The notes under the pieces were generated by a model. That model searched no databases. It was not told where the DNA came from and saw nothing but the letters and a program-made list of their open reading frames with translations. Below, one piece after another: positions 11,830-23,625 of a stretch of DNA of 64,000 nucleotides. Every line of letters starts with the position of its first letter. Position 1 is the stretch's first letter. A program made the translations under genes and the position numbers. Source of the stretch: Acheta domesticus (Eukaryota > Arthropoda > Insecta > Orthoptera > Gryllidae); the NCBI GenBank assembly GCA_031308135.1, contig JAHLJT010000631.1, forward strand, positions 175,791,282 through 175,855,281, written 5' to 3'.

Positions 11830-12187
11830 GATTCGATGGTGTGACGGTTAGCGTGCCGGACTGTCATACCCAAGTTCGCGGGTTCAAACCCGATCGAAGC
11901 CGTGGATTTTTAAGGGCGAAAAAATCCTTCGTACGCCTTCCGCGGAGGGGAAGTAAAGCCGGCTGGCCCATGTTAGTAGATTTACTTGCATGTAAAAGAT
12001 CCTCAAGCCTAAATGACGCCTCTGAGCTAAATTCAAATCGCCTGTTTCGTCGCCCGAGATAATACCTTCTTTCTCCGCTAGGTGAAAGGAGCGTAGTAGA
12101 AATTTGCGTGGTCAGACGGAAGAGCGGGCCTGATGGCCCGAGTCTCGCCACGTAAAATAAGGCATTAACTAAACTAAACTAAACTAA
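11830..12187 (+). repeat. tRNA-derived SINE, copy 2
   Basis: The tRNA-like head is GATTCGATGGTGTGACGGTT (A box) then GCGGGTTCAAACCCGATCG (B box at about 11879-11892). The middle loop ...CTGTCAT... resembles an Asp (GTC) tRNA. The body contains AAATCCTTCGTACGCCTTCC and GAAGTAAAGCCGGCTGGCCC. The 3' domain has GGAAGAGCGGGCCTGATGG and a tail of TAAAC units. Pol III promoter boxes are intact by eye. It is close to full length, about 350 bp. Confidence 0.92.
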
Positions 12188-12837
12188 AGCTTTCAGAAAA
12201 ATGTTTTTCAGGAATCGGCAAACGGCCTGGGAGTTCAAGAAATCATTGGCATCTGTCCACTCCTTACAATTAAAGTGTCATTACATCTGTGCTGTTTCAT
12301 GCTGCCATTTGGCTGGTAAGAGCCGAAACATGTAAATTGCATTGTAAAGCTTCGTTGGCCCATCCGTTTTCCGTGTTAATCCTAGGGATTTTGGAAAATT
12401 TAAAACATCCTGGAGGTGCGGGTATCAAAATATCCGGGCTTAAATTTGATTAGACCTAAGAAAGGCATATAATCGATGGACCAGAGATTCGGCGCCAAAT
12501 TTACTAGCGGTGCTCAACAGCATATATTTTCTCGCATTATTTCTAAACTTACAATTTACAAACTCTGAGAGTTCAACGAAAATGAGATATGTGCCATTGT
12601 TTCTTGTTATACAGGTGGAAAGGAATTGAAGACAAAAATTGGAGCGATTTACGATTTTTTAAATACAGTGAAGAGCTGATTTTTTACATCATATTTTGTT
12701 TAAGTTAAGTTTTCTTGTGAAATCTCTATCCTCAATGTAGTAGTTCTTAATTGTTTTGTTGTGTTACTTTAAAATGATCGAGAAATATGACTTTTGGAGA
12801 AAATAAGCTCAACTGTGTAGGCGTCCTAGCTGTGCTT
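12188..12837. other. Unassigned sequence
   Basis: No gene, RNA or repeat family recognised. Confidence 0.5.
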
Positions 12838-13085
12838 AAGTTGACTGTAAATGGACAGACGGGTAGACATTTTGCCATCAATCTAATTTTCGGTATCAAG
12901 GACCCATAAACATGAATTCTGACTACACGTTTTAGAACTGGTAATTTACTACGAGTGTATATAGGAACAAGATTTATCCACTTTTTCTTTACCAGTCAGT
13001 CGATAAAACATTTTCTATCGAAAATCCTCTGTTTTGCGGCGCACGATTACAATACTTTCTCCTATTACGAAGTGAGAGAAAGTAA
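12838..13085 (-). repeat. hp310 repeat, 5' end fragment, minus strand
   Basis: Read on the minus strand it opens with TACTTTCTC, and CTTTCTC (13055-13061) pairs with GAGAAAG (13076-13082). It continues through the conserved GGGTCCTTGATACC segment to a short TCTG/TCCG tract near 12850. It belongs to the CTTTCTC subfamily. Confidence 0.75.
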
Positions 13086-14499
13086 AAATGCAAATGCGCT
13101 TAAGGGGTAGCTGAGTCGCATAGAGGACTCTCGAAGACACTACTAAGTGAAGACACTAATACTAAAGATATAATAGGTACTCTCTAGTAAATGACATGCA
13201 AATTTATTTTTCTTTTGTTTATTTCTTTGATAAGTCGCACGAAAGGTACAGTTACCATGACATTTGCACTGACTAACGTTAGTAAACACAAATGTGTTTA
13301 ATTATGAAGTCTATTCCACTTCAGCTGGAAACTGTAATTTTCTGTCCCATTAGTCCAAAATAAAAGTTTTCAAAAGTGCCAAAAAGATTTGAAATGAATA
13401 ATCGGGTCCAAATTAAGATCATAAGAAATAAAATGCTCTTTATTTAAAAAAGTGTAGGTCGAATAATCGTGTAAAATAAATAAAATAGTGAAATGATCCG
13501 GAGATAAACAAAGTAAAACCGAAATCTGGAAGATTGGAATAAAATACCGCAATCTCCGGGTCAAATCCAAAAAGGTGGAAGCTTTAGGTCAAGAACTCGG
13601 TGGGGGAGCCCTGTAGAAATTCAGAAGAGGGGCCGCCGTTAGCGGTGCAGGCGGTGCAAGAGCTGGGGCCTGCGACATCTACAAAAAATATTCATGTTTC
13701 AAAATATCGATGCTGGGATATATCCACCACTATTTTTATAACTAGTTAAGTAACATCTATCATTTACGTTCGCGCAGAGGTGAAACTAATTTGACAGATT
13801 TTAATTTATAATTAAACTCAAAAACCAACTAAAATAAGAATCAAGACTTTTTTATGAGTCTCTGTTTCATTTGTTATTTTTCTTTGTTATCCCTCAATAT
13901 TTTAAACATAGATTTTTATTTTAACAATCATCACTTCATTTACGTTTCGGGGCACATTCTAGCACGAAACGTTTCGAGGCGGAGTGTGGCACAAAGTACC
14001 CCGAAACATTGTAAATTAAGTGATGTAATTCTTAATGATAAAAATGTCTGTCTAAAATATTTAAGTGTAACAAAGGAAAATAACAAAATAATTAAAAAAA
14101 CTGATACTGTACCCTCAGCGCTCAGGGTCATCTTGGATGATAAGATCTCCTTCGGTTGGCCCGAGCAGGTTCCGGGAAGAAGGGGGATGCACTACGCTTA
14201 TTGCACCGACGTCTCTCCGCAAGGTGTAGGAAATACCAAGTCACTGGGGTCATCTAGTGAGAGAAAGTCGGGTCGATGAAGATAGCAAAGGAGCGTTCGG
14301 TTTGTTTGAATACAAACTGACAGTAGTATCCAATTATTTCACAATTTACTTTTACAAAATTATTATTATCAACTTTTTCATTCATAGGAAAAAACTCCAA
14401 AATGTAAAAACATTAATCATAAAACATATATATTAAAAAACTTGACTTTAATCAATTGATGTTTTAAAAAATCCATATTTTATACATACATTTTCATCG
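13086..14499. other. Unassigned sequence with one moderate open frame
   Basis: A 141-codon plus-strand open frame spans 13854-14279. Its first half is AT-driven and hydrophobic, and its last third is more balanced. I recognise no domain and no splice context, so I do not call it a gene. The rest is AT-rich without visible repeats. Confidence 0.4.
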
Positions 14500-15170
14500 A
14501 TGATACATCCCTCTTACGGTACGTGAAACACGCTGCACAGGCCTCTGCAAATATGCCAGTTTAGAGTTTTAATACCATCTCATCTCGTATTTATAATTTC
14601 TAATTTTTCCCGGATTTTCCTTTTTCAGTGGAGTTTTGAATCGAGTCCTTGAATAAATGCGTCGTATATTTTACCCCATGGGAACTGATGATTTCTTTTT
14701 CCTTCTTTCCTCATCCCTGGCATGCAATATAAACACTGAAAACGTCTCTTACACGTAAGAGCAACGGAATTAATTAGTATTGGGTGAAATGTATGCAATA
14801 GAACCTGCTGAATGAATTCTCTTACACGTCCGCGATGCACGTGAGGCACACAGTGTGAAGGCTCTGCGCAAGCCTCCTGAACTCGTTTAACTCGTTTAAA
14901 CCATTCAAACCAACAATACTTTCCTGTTTAGGGGTTTCTTACAATTTTAGGGCCAAATTATTGAATTTATTTTCTGGAGTTTCTACTTTCTGTCGGGTTT
15001 TGAATCGAGTCGTTGAGTGAATGGTTGGTATATTTTACCACACGGGAATTGCTCACTTCCTTTTCCTATATTCCTTATCCATGTACTGCAATATATACGA
15101 GTACATTGACAACGTCTATTACAGATAAATCCGATGAATTCAATACTAATTGAATTAAAATACACTCAGA
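14500..15170. repeat. Diverged direct duplication, period about 361-363 bp
   Basis: TTTTGAATCGAGTCCTTGA at 14634 recurs as TTTTGAATCGAGTCGTTGA at 14997. Both copies run in parallel for about 145 bp (TATATTTTACC, GGGAA, TTCCTT, GCAATATA, AACGTCT), at roughly 75% identity by eye. On the minus strand both are open for 60-74 codons, and the encoded strings share QFP-GKIY and LDSK. I do not recognise the product; either a decayed tandem coding repeat or plain repeat DNA would fit. Confidence 0.6.
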
Positions 15171-15620
15171 AGAACCTTCTGTATCAGTTCTTTAACATTA
15201 AACGAAACAGAGATTATCTTATAAATGGATGTTTAAATGTATAAAAAAGAGGTAAACTCCGACACCGTGCGACCGATCTCCATCAAAGTTGGCACTTCTA
15301 CGTGTTTTTTCACTCAAAAGGTTTATGTGCTGTTAATTCTGTTGTAACTCCTCTACATGACGCTGTAGAACAAAACTAAATATTCACGTTAAATGTAACA
15401 TGAAACACTTGACAGCATTTTGAATCTATATCGTTAAATAACTCCTAAAAGAAGCGTTCTAGGGCTACGGCATTAAAAACTAAAAGTTTGAGCCCTAAGG
15501 TCTCAAAGAAACGTTTCTCACACCGTAATCTATAGGATGAGACCTTCATGAACATTCTATTACATTTTTGCTGGTCCGGCGCTTCTCGATATTACCTCAC
15601 CTGCTCAGAGACGTGCAGTA
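15171..15620. other. Unassigned AT-rich sequence
   Basis: Nothing recognised. Confidence 0.5.
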
Positions 15621-15624
15621 TCTG

Positions 15625-15765
15625 CAACTAAATGTGAATGAGAGGGACAGAGAGAGGCAGAGACAGAGACACACGGAGACAGACTGAGGTAGGGACAGAG
15701 AGAAACGGAGAGACAGAGAGAGGGGGAGGGAGAGGCAGACAGATGGAAGGGGAAAGAAGGAGATG
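15625..15765. repeat. GA-rich low-complexity tract
   Basis: Interrupted purine repeats (GAGAGGGACAGAGAGAGGCA) run for about 140 bp. The long minus-strand open frames across it are only Ser/Leu/Pro/Cys low-complexity strings. Confidence 0.9.
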
Positions 15766-18744
15766 AAGAGCAGAACAACGTCTGGCGGGTTTCCCAAAAT
15801 AAAATTCCAAGAATTATTATTTTGCACTTGTGAGTCCAGATAGCAATAATGTGCATGGTGGTACAGTACATTTATACTATTAAATATATTTGCTTGAATT
15901 GCAATGAAGTATATTTTTTAACGAAAGTTTCAAATAGAAAGTTCGATTGTGTTCGTTCGAAAGTTCGAAAGTGCTATTCACTAGAGAAGAGAATCCTGAT
16001 TGGGCCACGTCTTGAGAGTCCTACAATCGTACATTGTACATAACTCAGAAAGATGGGCTTTAGAGCCTTAAAAACTTAATAATGGATATTATTATTAATA
16101 ATGGATATTATTTCAATGTCCCATAGAGTACAGGAGTTTTGTTTTCTACAAAATGTTACATTTTTAAACGTTTTATTTCAAGCTTAGCATTTAAGAAAAA
16201 ATACTGCATATTGGCATAAGTGAAAAGCATATTATTAAATGTGATAATTTTTGGACGTGAACGATATTAGTTTTTATGAAAGTTCGATGTGATGTTTTTT
16301 TTTCACTTAATATAACAAGGGAGTTCAGGGGCTCCCAACCGGGTTGGCTTCGACCCCCCATGGGTTCGATGAAATTTGAAGGGACCAATGATAAACGAGA
16401 GGTCCATTGGGGGTTTAGAGCCGAATATGAATCGGCGATTGATAGGTATACACAAGATCCAATGATTACAAACGATTTTAAATGAACTTGATAATTAATT
16501 GTTTTCTGATGTAGAATAAAAAAACATAATTATAAATTACAAAATTCTATATTGTTTCATATCCGTCTCTCATTCTTAGGAGCAAGGGCATAGCAAGCCT
16601 GATGTAACTTGTGCATCTCACCGTTCCCCGTAATTAAGGGGCCCGTAAGTAAGGAGTCCCAGTAAGTAAGAAGTCCGCGGATGAATGTCAGCAAAGAATA
16701 AAACAAACTACACCTCATGCTTATTTACTTCATTATCTCCTATTTATATAAATTAGATTTAAACCTTAACTTCACATGTTATTGCAGATTTTCAGCATTA
16801 GTACCGAGCTATTTTGTTTTGAAAGCTCGCGTTCTCATAACTGTGATTAAGCCATACAAGATGTTAAATGTAGCTCCGATTACGTCACGCGTGATGTAAC
16901 AACACTTGGCAATCGAGTAATAGATTTTTCTCTCTGTACCAAGATGCACATCATGTTGCGAAGCTGTTTTGTCCATGTAGTTGAACCTAGGCAAGAACCG
17001 TGGAAGGTTATTCTCAGAAATATCTGTTTTTACTAATTGAAATGGAATATTCATTATTCTAACCCAATACTAAAATTAAGACATTGAAGGGAAATAATCA
17101 CATATCAGTAAAATTCTTAGGTGATCTGATGAGTCTCTCGAGGTTTAGCGACGCAATATGACACAGTTCGTAGAGACAGTTTTTATCGTCGATTAAAAGA
17201 TCTCAAGAGCAACTTGAAGGTCGCTCACGATAGTGTTGTGAAATTAAGTTTTACTCATAGAATATGACATAACACGAACAACATGTGCACAGCAATTTCA
17301 TATATCATAAAAAAAACTTCCGGTGAGTGTCTCATAGTTTTTTTAAATTTTGAGATAGACATTCATATCCGACGGCAGACATGCACTTTTGTGTTGTTAA
17401 GTACAATGAATAATTACCCCATCTTCTTGTATCTTCATTCATTGCGCTAATGTAATTTTCTTTAGAAAAAAGAACACATTCAGATTTACAGAAAAAACCC
17501 TCACGAATAATTTTGAATTTAGATTAAAAGAGTAGGTTTTAGAGTGTACAAGAATATTTGTTTCCGCAGCAAAATTTGCATTTACGAAACAATATAAAAT
17601 GTATATGTAATTGTTGATTCTAAATACATTTAAATTCACATAATCAAGAAATAAAATGATTATTTCTCTCTTGAATCCTTTGCAGAAAAGGTACAAATTT
17701 CATTTTCTTGACAAGGCACAGTAAAATCATATATTTTCACGTATCAGTTGACTCGCATTTATGGGCAGTTTTCTAGAGTCCAACTATTTCACACCAGTGT
17801 TTAAATAAATTACACAAGGTAAAGAGATTTTCCCAATTTAGAAAACAGTATACTTTTAATGTTCCCAAATATCTCAGGTTAGCATTTATCGGATTGCTAA
17901 GCACACATGCTTTTATTTACATTTTTATTGTGTGCCTTAAGGGACGTGAGCATATATGTTTCAAAGACCTGAAAGGTTCCATTTCTTATGGAAAATATTT
18001 TATTCACCATCACTTTATTTGTGCTCTATTTGATGTAATTACAATATGAAAATGAGATGGTCAATAAAATGTTATCAAGGTTGCTTTCTGGTCAAGCGAG
18101 ACAAATCTTGGTTCAATATCTAGAAGAAAATAAAATCAGAGAAAGTAGTGTGCTAACAGATGAGAAGCATTCAAAATTAAGTAACTTCAAAAGTCCTGCA
18201 GTGAATTTACAGCAAAAACTTAAAAAAAGGGAACAACAAATCTCAAGTATAGGAGGAGAAGCTAACCTCTGTGCTTGGTGAATGCCCCATTTATTAAAAC
18301 TATAACTGGGTTATTGCAAAATCTTTTGCTTCACTACTGGTCACGCCGCACCATACATGTCGCTACCTCTTTCCTTCACACTACAGGAAACACAGGTGTT
18401 GGGAATGGCTGGAGACAGCATAAAACGGTTGAATCGAGTCTTCTGGATAAAGCATTCTCCTCTGTCACTTACAGTGGAATGCAACGATGTGTCATGTCGA
18501 AATCTGCACATTATTTTCATCAAAAATACATATCGTAAATACATATCGTAAAAAAAAATACGTATCGTAGCCCATGATCAAAATTTTGATCGCCGACACG
18601 CAAACTACGTTTCAAATTTCCAAACTTGTCAACATTTTTGTAGGGGTTTTGTTTCTACAGACAAATTGGACCGCCCTCCCAAATTAAGCGACGAGTGGGC
18701 GGTCAGCGAAGGATGCTATGAGAGGTGTTTATTCACTAGAGGAA
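15766..18744. other. Unassigned sequence; possible hAT-type end at 16327
   Basis: No gene is recognised. CAGGGGCTCCCAACCGGGTT followed by GGCTTCGACCCCCCA at 16327 resembles the termini common in hAT elements, but I found no partner inverted repeat or target duplication. Two adjacent plus-strand frames at 18057-18551 show no known domain. Confidence 0.35.
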
Positions 18745-19025
18745 ACCCAACCTATCCTAATATAACCAAACCAAAACATACCGAATCGAACCCACCTGAA
18801 CAAAACCGAACCTAACCTGACCAAAAAACCAAACCAAACCGAACCTAAATAAACCTAACTAAAGCTAACCTAACCTAAGCAAACCAAACCAAATTAATCC
18901 AACCTCGAACCAAACTAATCCAACCCCAATCCAACTCAACTCCATACCCCAAACTCACAAACGCAACCCTCCAAGTCTCAACCCCAACCTCAACCTCATC
19001 CCCAACCCCAACCCTAACTTAACCA
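18745..19025. repeat. AACC/CCTAA-rich degenerate repeat tract
   Basis: About 280 bp are built almost only of A, C and T on the plus strand. Near-repeats such as AACCTAACCT, AACCAAACCAAACC and CCCCAACCCCAACCC occur. The unit drifts from AACCTA-like to AACCCC-like along the tract. Similarity to the insect telomere unit TTAGG (reverse CCTAA) is visible but imperfect, so a true interstitial telomere repeat is only one possibility. Confidence 0.8.
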
Positions 19026-19650
19026 AGAGGTTAGATAATATGCGATTAGAGGAGGTCGTTTAAAGAACGATTTACTATTGATACCATGGGCATGCGTAGT
19101 TATTAAAATAATAGAGGAGAAGGTCCAAATATGGGCTAGCTTTTGATTTTTGAATGTAGTAGGCATATTTTAAGACATATGGGGAAATTTAAACTTTGAG
19201 CCGTACCTTTGACTCATATCCTTCAATTCTGGAAAGTGTGGGAATTAAACACTTACAGTTTCATAAAAAAATGCCCAATGTCGCGCTTTAAAAATGGGGT
19301 CCAAATATGGGCTACCCCTATTTTTTTAGAAAAATGTAATGAAAAAAGTAAAGACAGTAAAATTCACTGACAAATAGTACAATATCAGAATAAAATCGTA
19401 AATTCACTTACAAAAATCACATGTATACATATCTCTCTCCCAACAAGAACATTCTGTGTGGGTCCACCCGTGACATGCAACGTATTGTACCCAATCTTCA
19501 CCATTTCTGTCTTCGGAAAACAACCGTTAGCAAAGCAGACAGGATGATAGTCTTGTTAAAGGGTTTTTTGTCATCCATTAGATCGTTTAGTTGTGGTCCC
19601 TTAAATTCTGAATCAGAGTCATTCATGGATGGCTGTTTCTGATATTGTGT
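19026..19650. other. Unassigned sequence
   Basis: There is an AT-rich stretch with two occurrences of GGTCCAAATATGGGCTA (near 19121 and 19299). The part from 19421 to 19650 may be body sequence of the minus-strand SINE that begins at 19745, but I have no second copy to confirm it. Confidence 0.45.
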
Positions 19651-19745
19651 CGAAAATCCTGCCGCCGACAGGACTCAAACCTAGGACCTCCCGGTCAGAG
19701 GGGCTGCAGTGACATCTGTTGATGCTCTGAGCCATCTCTCTCGCT
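19651..19745 (-). repeat. tRNA-like SINE head, second family, minus strand
   Basis: The reverse complement reads GATGGCTCAGAGCATCAACA ... GTCACTGCAGCCCCTCTGAC ... GGTCCTAGGTTTGAGTCCTG ... CGGCGGCAGGATTTTCGACA. It closely matches the head of the SINE at 52321 (plus). A- and B-box-like segments are present. The distance between them is longer than in ordinary tRNAs, and the downstream GGCAGGATTTT is common to both copies. Confidence 0.8.
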
Positions 19746-20622
19746 CCCTACCACTAGAAATAATCATAATTTATAACAAGCTATTTAGTTGGCGCTGAGA
19801 ATCCATCGCCGATAGAACTTAAGCTAATGACTAAATGAAATTTAGACTCACGCAACGCAACAACCTGTCTATGGCAGATGGTTACGTCACAAAAATGTGA
19901 GAGAAAAACCAAAGTCAAACTACCTTTCTTCAGCTGACCTTCCCTCTACCCTTGACGCACCTGTCTATCAGGTAAACCGCTCCGTCATTTCCAGTCGTGC
20001 GTCTGCAAAATGGCGCGTTCTCGGGGCCTAGAGAACGCGTTCGACGCGACGGAAATCGCGATGGCAACTCACGCGGAAATTACTGGGCAGAAGCGGTGCG
20101 ACATTTTATATAAAGATCTATGTGCTAAGGACAGACCTGCACAACGCCTGCTCCCGCGGGCATTCTGCACTTGCGAGCCGCTCGTCTGCCCGTGGCAGCA
20201 CCGAAAGTGCAAGTAGTGGGGAGTAGGAAGCTTTTGGGGGAGGGGAGAAGTCTGACGTAGCACGACGCGGCGCGTAGATTGAATGCCTGGGCGTCTAATA
20301 CAATAATCCATGCTTCAAAATTATATGCCCATTTGTTTAAATGGATTATATCTAGTATTTCAAGTTACCAGGATCATAATTCACTGTTTACGTTCTGTGC
20401 ACTGTCAGTGAAAGTGCAAAATGCTGTGCAGGTCTGGCTAAGGAGAATCAAATGAAAAGTGCAAAAGTGCAATCAAAACTTTTCTCTTCAGTTGTTTAGA
20501 AATTTGCAGACGCAGTATTTGATGCTTTTCCAAGCTGCAGTGTCACTAGATGGGGTTGGAGCGGAGTAACAGCTGATTGAAGATTGCGCCACAACTACGC
20601 AGATACACCAAGGAGGAATTCC
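19746..20622. other. Mostly unassigned; GC-rich segment with a TATA-like motif
   Basis: Around 19990-20220 the sequence becomes GC- and CpG-richer, with a plus-strand frame starting GCAAAATGGCGCGTT. TTTTATATAAAG at about 20104-20115 looks like a TATA box, but no gene follows that I can recognise. Possibly a fragment of a mobile element promoter or LTR; this is weak. Confidence 0.3.
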
Positions 20623-21484
20623 ATGGAGGTATTAGGTAGTGAAGGTGTGATACCGGTTGATATTCATCAGATAATGAAGACGAAGTATGGGGACGGCTGT
20701 CGCTCACAACGGCAAGTGTATATGTGATGCGAGAAATTCAAAAAACCTACGACTTTAAGTGCTGCTCCCCGTCCGGATCATGCTCGTCATGTTGTGACAA
20801 CAGTCAAAAGCGGCAGTTGAACGGCTAATTCAAGCAAATCAGCGTTTCGCCGTGACTTCCTTGCTTCAGATGAGATTCAGCTCAGTACAAACGCAGTATA
20901 TGAAGAACTCCGCAACCAGAAAGTGTCCGCCAGGTGGGTTCCGCGATAGCTGACGCAGGAACTGAAGGTCGTCTGATTGATGCATGTAAGAAAATGCTGA
21001 GGTGTTATGAAGAGAGAATTGTCTATCTCGCATTGTCATCGGGGATGAAAGTTGGTTGCACCATTTTCACCTAAGACAAAACGTGCAAGCAAAGAATCTT
21101 CTTCGTCGAAGCCAAAAACGTTTCGCAGACAGCCTTCTGCAGAGAAAGTCGTCTTGACTTTATTCTGCAATAATAATGGTCTTATTCTGAAATACTACGT
21201 ACCCCCAGGTTCTACAGTAGCCCCTTCCAACTACTCCAACCTTCTCAAGAACCACTCAGACCAGCAGTATGCACTAAGCGAAAGGGTGCTGAGTGCACGT
21301 ATATTGCTTTAACATAACACCCGTCCGTTCAGCTCTTGCGTCAGTGGATATCATCGACGACCTACTCGCCAGATTTCGCACCGTCGTATTACCACACATT
21401 GATCTATTAAATGAGCACAATGGAGGGCAGAAGTTCAAGAATGATGACGTCCAATCGGCGGTGCACGAGGAACTACGACGTTAA
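20623..21484 (+). pseudogene. mariner-family transposase remnant
   Basis: Starting at ATG 20623, the frame gives a short helix-turn-helix-like region (VDIHQIMKTKYGDGC ... RQVY) and then a stop. Later fragments give ELRNQKVSARWVPR, a typical mariner linker phrase, and VIGDESWLHHFH. The latter carries the first catalytic Asp at 21044-21046 (usual GDETW). After a frameshift, PSAEKVVLTLFCNNNGLI and YSNLLKNH appear; after another, GGQKFKNDDVQSAVHEELRR near the C-terminus. Order and spacing match a Mos1-like transposase. Several stops and at least two frameshifts make it dead. I did not find terminal inverted repeats. Confidence 0.85.
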
Positions 21485-21994
21485 TAAAAAAAACTAATTT
21501 TTTTTCGCCTTGTCGGAGCACCTCCTATCCGATGTCGTAAGTGCATTAAACGTGGAGGAGACTATGTAGAAAAATAATGTACAAAGAAACAGTCTCTTCA
21601 GTAAAATGGTGGAAAAAATTAATTGCGTTAGATCATCCCTCGTAATTAACATTGATTTATTGATACTTACATTTTTGTAACATCGATGTTTCATTGTCTA
21701 TCTTTTTACAATGTAGATATTTTATATTCAGAAAATGTTCCGTAATAATAAAAAGATCTATATTACATTTTAGATATACATGAAGTAAACATTATTCAAA
21801 CTAGAGTGATCAAGGGGAGGGGGGAATAAATTAGTCTTAGCTTTTCTTCCTTAAATGAAGACCTTGGGGCAGTAACATCCTATGACACATTTCGGATGAA
21901 ATTGAAATATTAGTGTATTTCGACGCCCCTTAGAAGTATCTACTAGATATAGAGTTTTTATTTTAAAGATTATTTTAAAGATTAAAATTCAGCA
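21485..21994. other. Unassigned AT-rich sequence
   Basis: Nothing recognised between the mariner remnant and the SINE. Confidence 0.5.
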
Positions 21995-22344
21995 GATTCG
22001 ATGGTGTGACGGTTAGCGTGCCGGACTGTCATGCCCAAGTTCGCGGGTTCAAACCCGATCGAAGCCGTGGATTTTTTAAGGGCGAAAAAATCCTTCGTAC
22101 TCATTCCGCGGAGGGGAAGTAAAGCCGGCTGGCCCATGTTGGTAGATTAACTTGCAAGATCCTCAAGCCTAAATGACGCCTCTGAGCTAAATTCAAATCG
22201 CCTGTTTCGTCACCCGAGATAATACCTTCTTTCTCCGCTAGGTGAAAGGAGCGTAGCGAAATTTGCGTGGTCAGACGGAAGAGCGGGCTTGATGGCCCGA
22301 GTATCGCCACGTAAAATAAGGCATTAACTATAACTATAACTATT
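21995..22344 (+). repeat. tRNA-derived SINE, copy 3
   Basis: It is nearly identical to the copy at 11830 over its length: head GATTCGATGGTGTGACGGTT, B box GCGGGTTCAAACCCGATCG, body TCCTTCGTACTCATTCCG, 3' domain GAGCGGGCTTGATGGCCCG. The tail differs, with CTATAA-type units instead of CTAAA units. Similarity to copy 2 suggests fairly recent activity of this family. Confidence 0.93.
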
Positions 22345-22559
22345 CTCTGCAAGATGGCAGTGATATTCGTAAATTAATGTTCTTAATCCCTTAATCTATG
22401 TGTAGAATGCAAAGTCTAAACTTTTACTCTCCGTTTTCTCAAAACTTAAGTATTGTGGCATAGCATGTTGTTGCCCCGAGATCTTCAAATATATTAGACT
22501 ATTATTTTATACTATGCAATCAGCAAATTAAAGTTTTCTTAATTGTTTTTATCATTTTT

Positions 22560-23625
22560 ACTTTCCCGTATACGTACATATATGAAGTAATATATGTAGT
22601 ATAGGGAAAGTTATGTAATGCTGCGGAAAATCGATTTCGAGATTTCAATGGAAATACACGTTTTAAGGACCCCTGATACCGAAAAAGTGGGTCTTTTCAA
22701 AACGTCTGTCCGTCCGTCTGTCCATCTGTCCGTCTGTCAGTCTGTGAACAACACTAGCGCGGAAACCATACGTGCGATTTCTTCCAAAATGGATATTCCC
22801 CGCTCGATCTCCGTCCACTCAAGGTGCCTCGATTTTGAAAAACTTTCTTCAAAATTTGACGGTACTTTACATGAAGCCCCCGGACATTTTCAAAATTTTC
22901 TCATAAACGCCTCCAAATTTTTTCTTTAAATTTCTTGTAAGAATAGAGTAAAATACTCTCATTAAGGTGGCATAGGTCCCATTTTCACTAAACTAAAATT
23001 TTCGAAAATTGCAAAAGTTAGAATTTTTCGGCGTCTTCCTAGAACAACAAAATTGAAGATAGAGATTTTTCCTTCCAACAAAATTTGTTGTAAAGAGTAA
23101 GTTCTTTCATTAAGGTCATGTACATTGTTTTGAAAATTTTAGTAGTTTCTGCGCAATATTGCACGCAATTTTTGAAATTTTGAAAAATTGCAAAAACCAG
23201 ATTTTCTCAAAAAGAGCTCCAATTTTTTTCTGTAAGGATAGAGCTTTTTTTGTAGGGATAGAGGTTAGTGTGCTCTGTGAGATAACATTAACGCCATATT
23301 GCTCTATTCTTTCGTTTTTTTCAAAAATTACAAAAATATAATTTTATTGACTTCTCTCCCACGTCATTAATACTTACATTAGCGGCAATTTCTTAACATT
23401 ATTATATTAATGAGTACATGTGCTTTAAATAATGTCAAATAAAGTTTCTGGAATATTGAGTACATTCCTATAAAACTAGCTCAAATTTCCGCATTTTCAG
23501 AAATGCTCAAACGCCATTTTCTCAAAAATGGCTTCAAATTTTTTTTCAAACCTTTCGAATAGATAGTGCTAATTCCACTCGTTAATATAGTGTATAGTTA
23601 ATTTTGGGGTATTTTTTTTGTTTTT
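22560..23625 (+). repeat. hp310 repeat, outer copy, 5' part (interrupted)
   Basis: It begins ACTTTCCCGTATACGTACAT with the closing stem half GGGAAAG at 22604-22610. The CCCTGATACCGAAAAAGTGG phrase, the TCCGTCTG tract (about 22705-22745) and roughly three 310-bp modules follow. The copy stops at GGGGTATTTTTTTTGTTTTT. The next expected bases (acacaaatgtaat...) appear only at 26051, after an inserted second copy. Confidence 0.9.

Noticed and set aside
11830..11905. Possible genuine tRNA gene
   Set aside because: The box sequences are good, but it is the head of a 350-bp repeat found three times, with imperfect arms, so it is a SINE.
13854..14279. 141-codon open frame
   Set aside because: No recognisable domain, AT-driven first half, no splice support. 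Recorded only as unassigned sequence.
15597..15871. Ser/Leu/Pro-rich minus-strand frames
   Set aside because: Same reason: an interrupted GA repeat.
16327..16440. hAT element end
   Set aside because: The start looks hAT-like, but no inverted partner or 8-bp duplication was found.
20104..20115. TATA box of a host promoter
   Set aside because: TTTTATATAAAG fits the motif, but no gene or second promoter element follows and AT-rich DNA gives such strings often.
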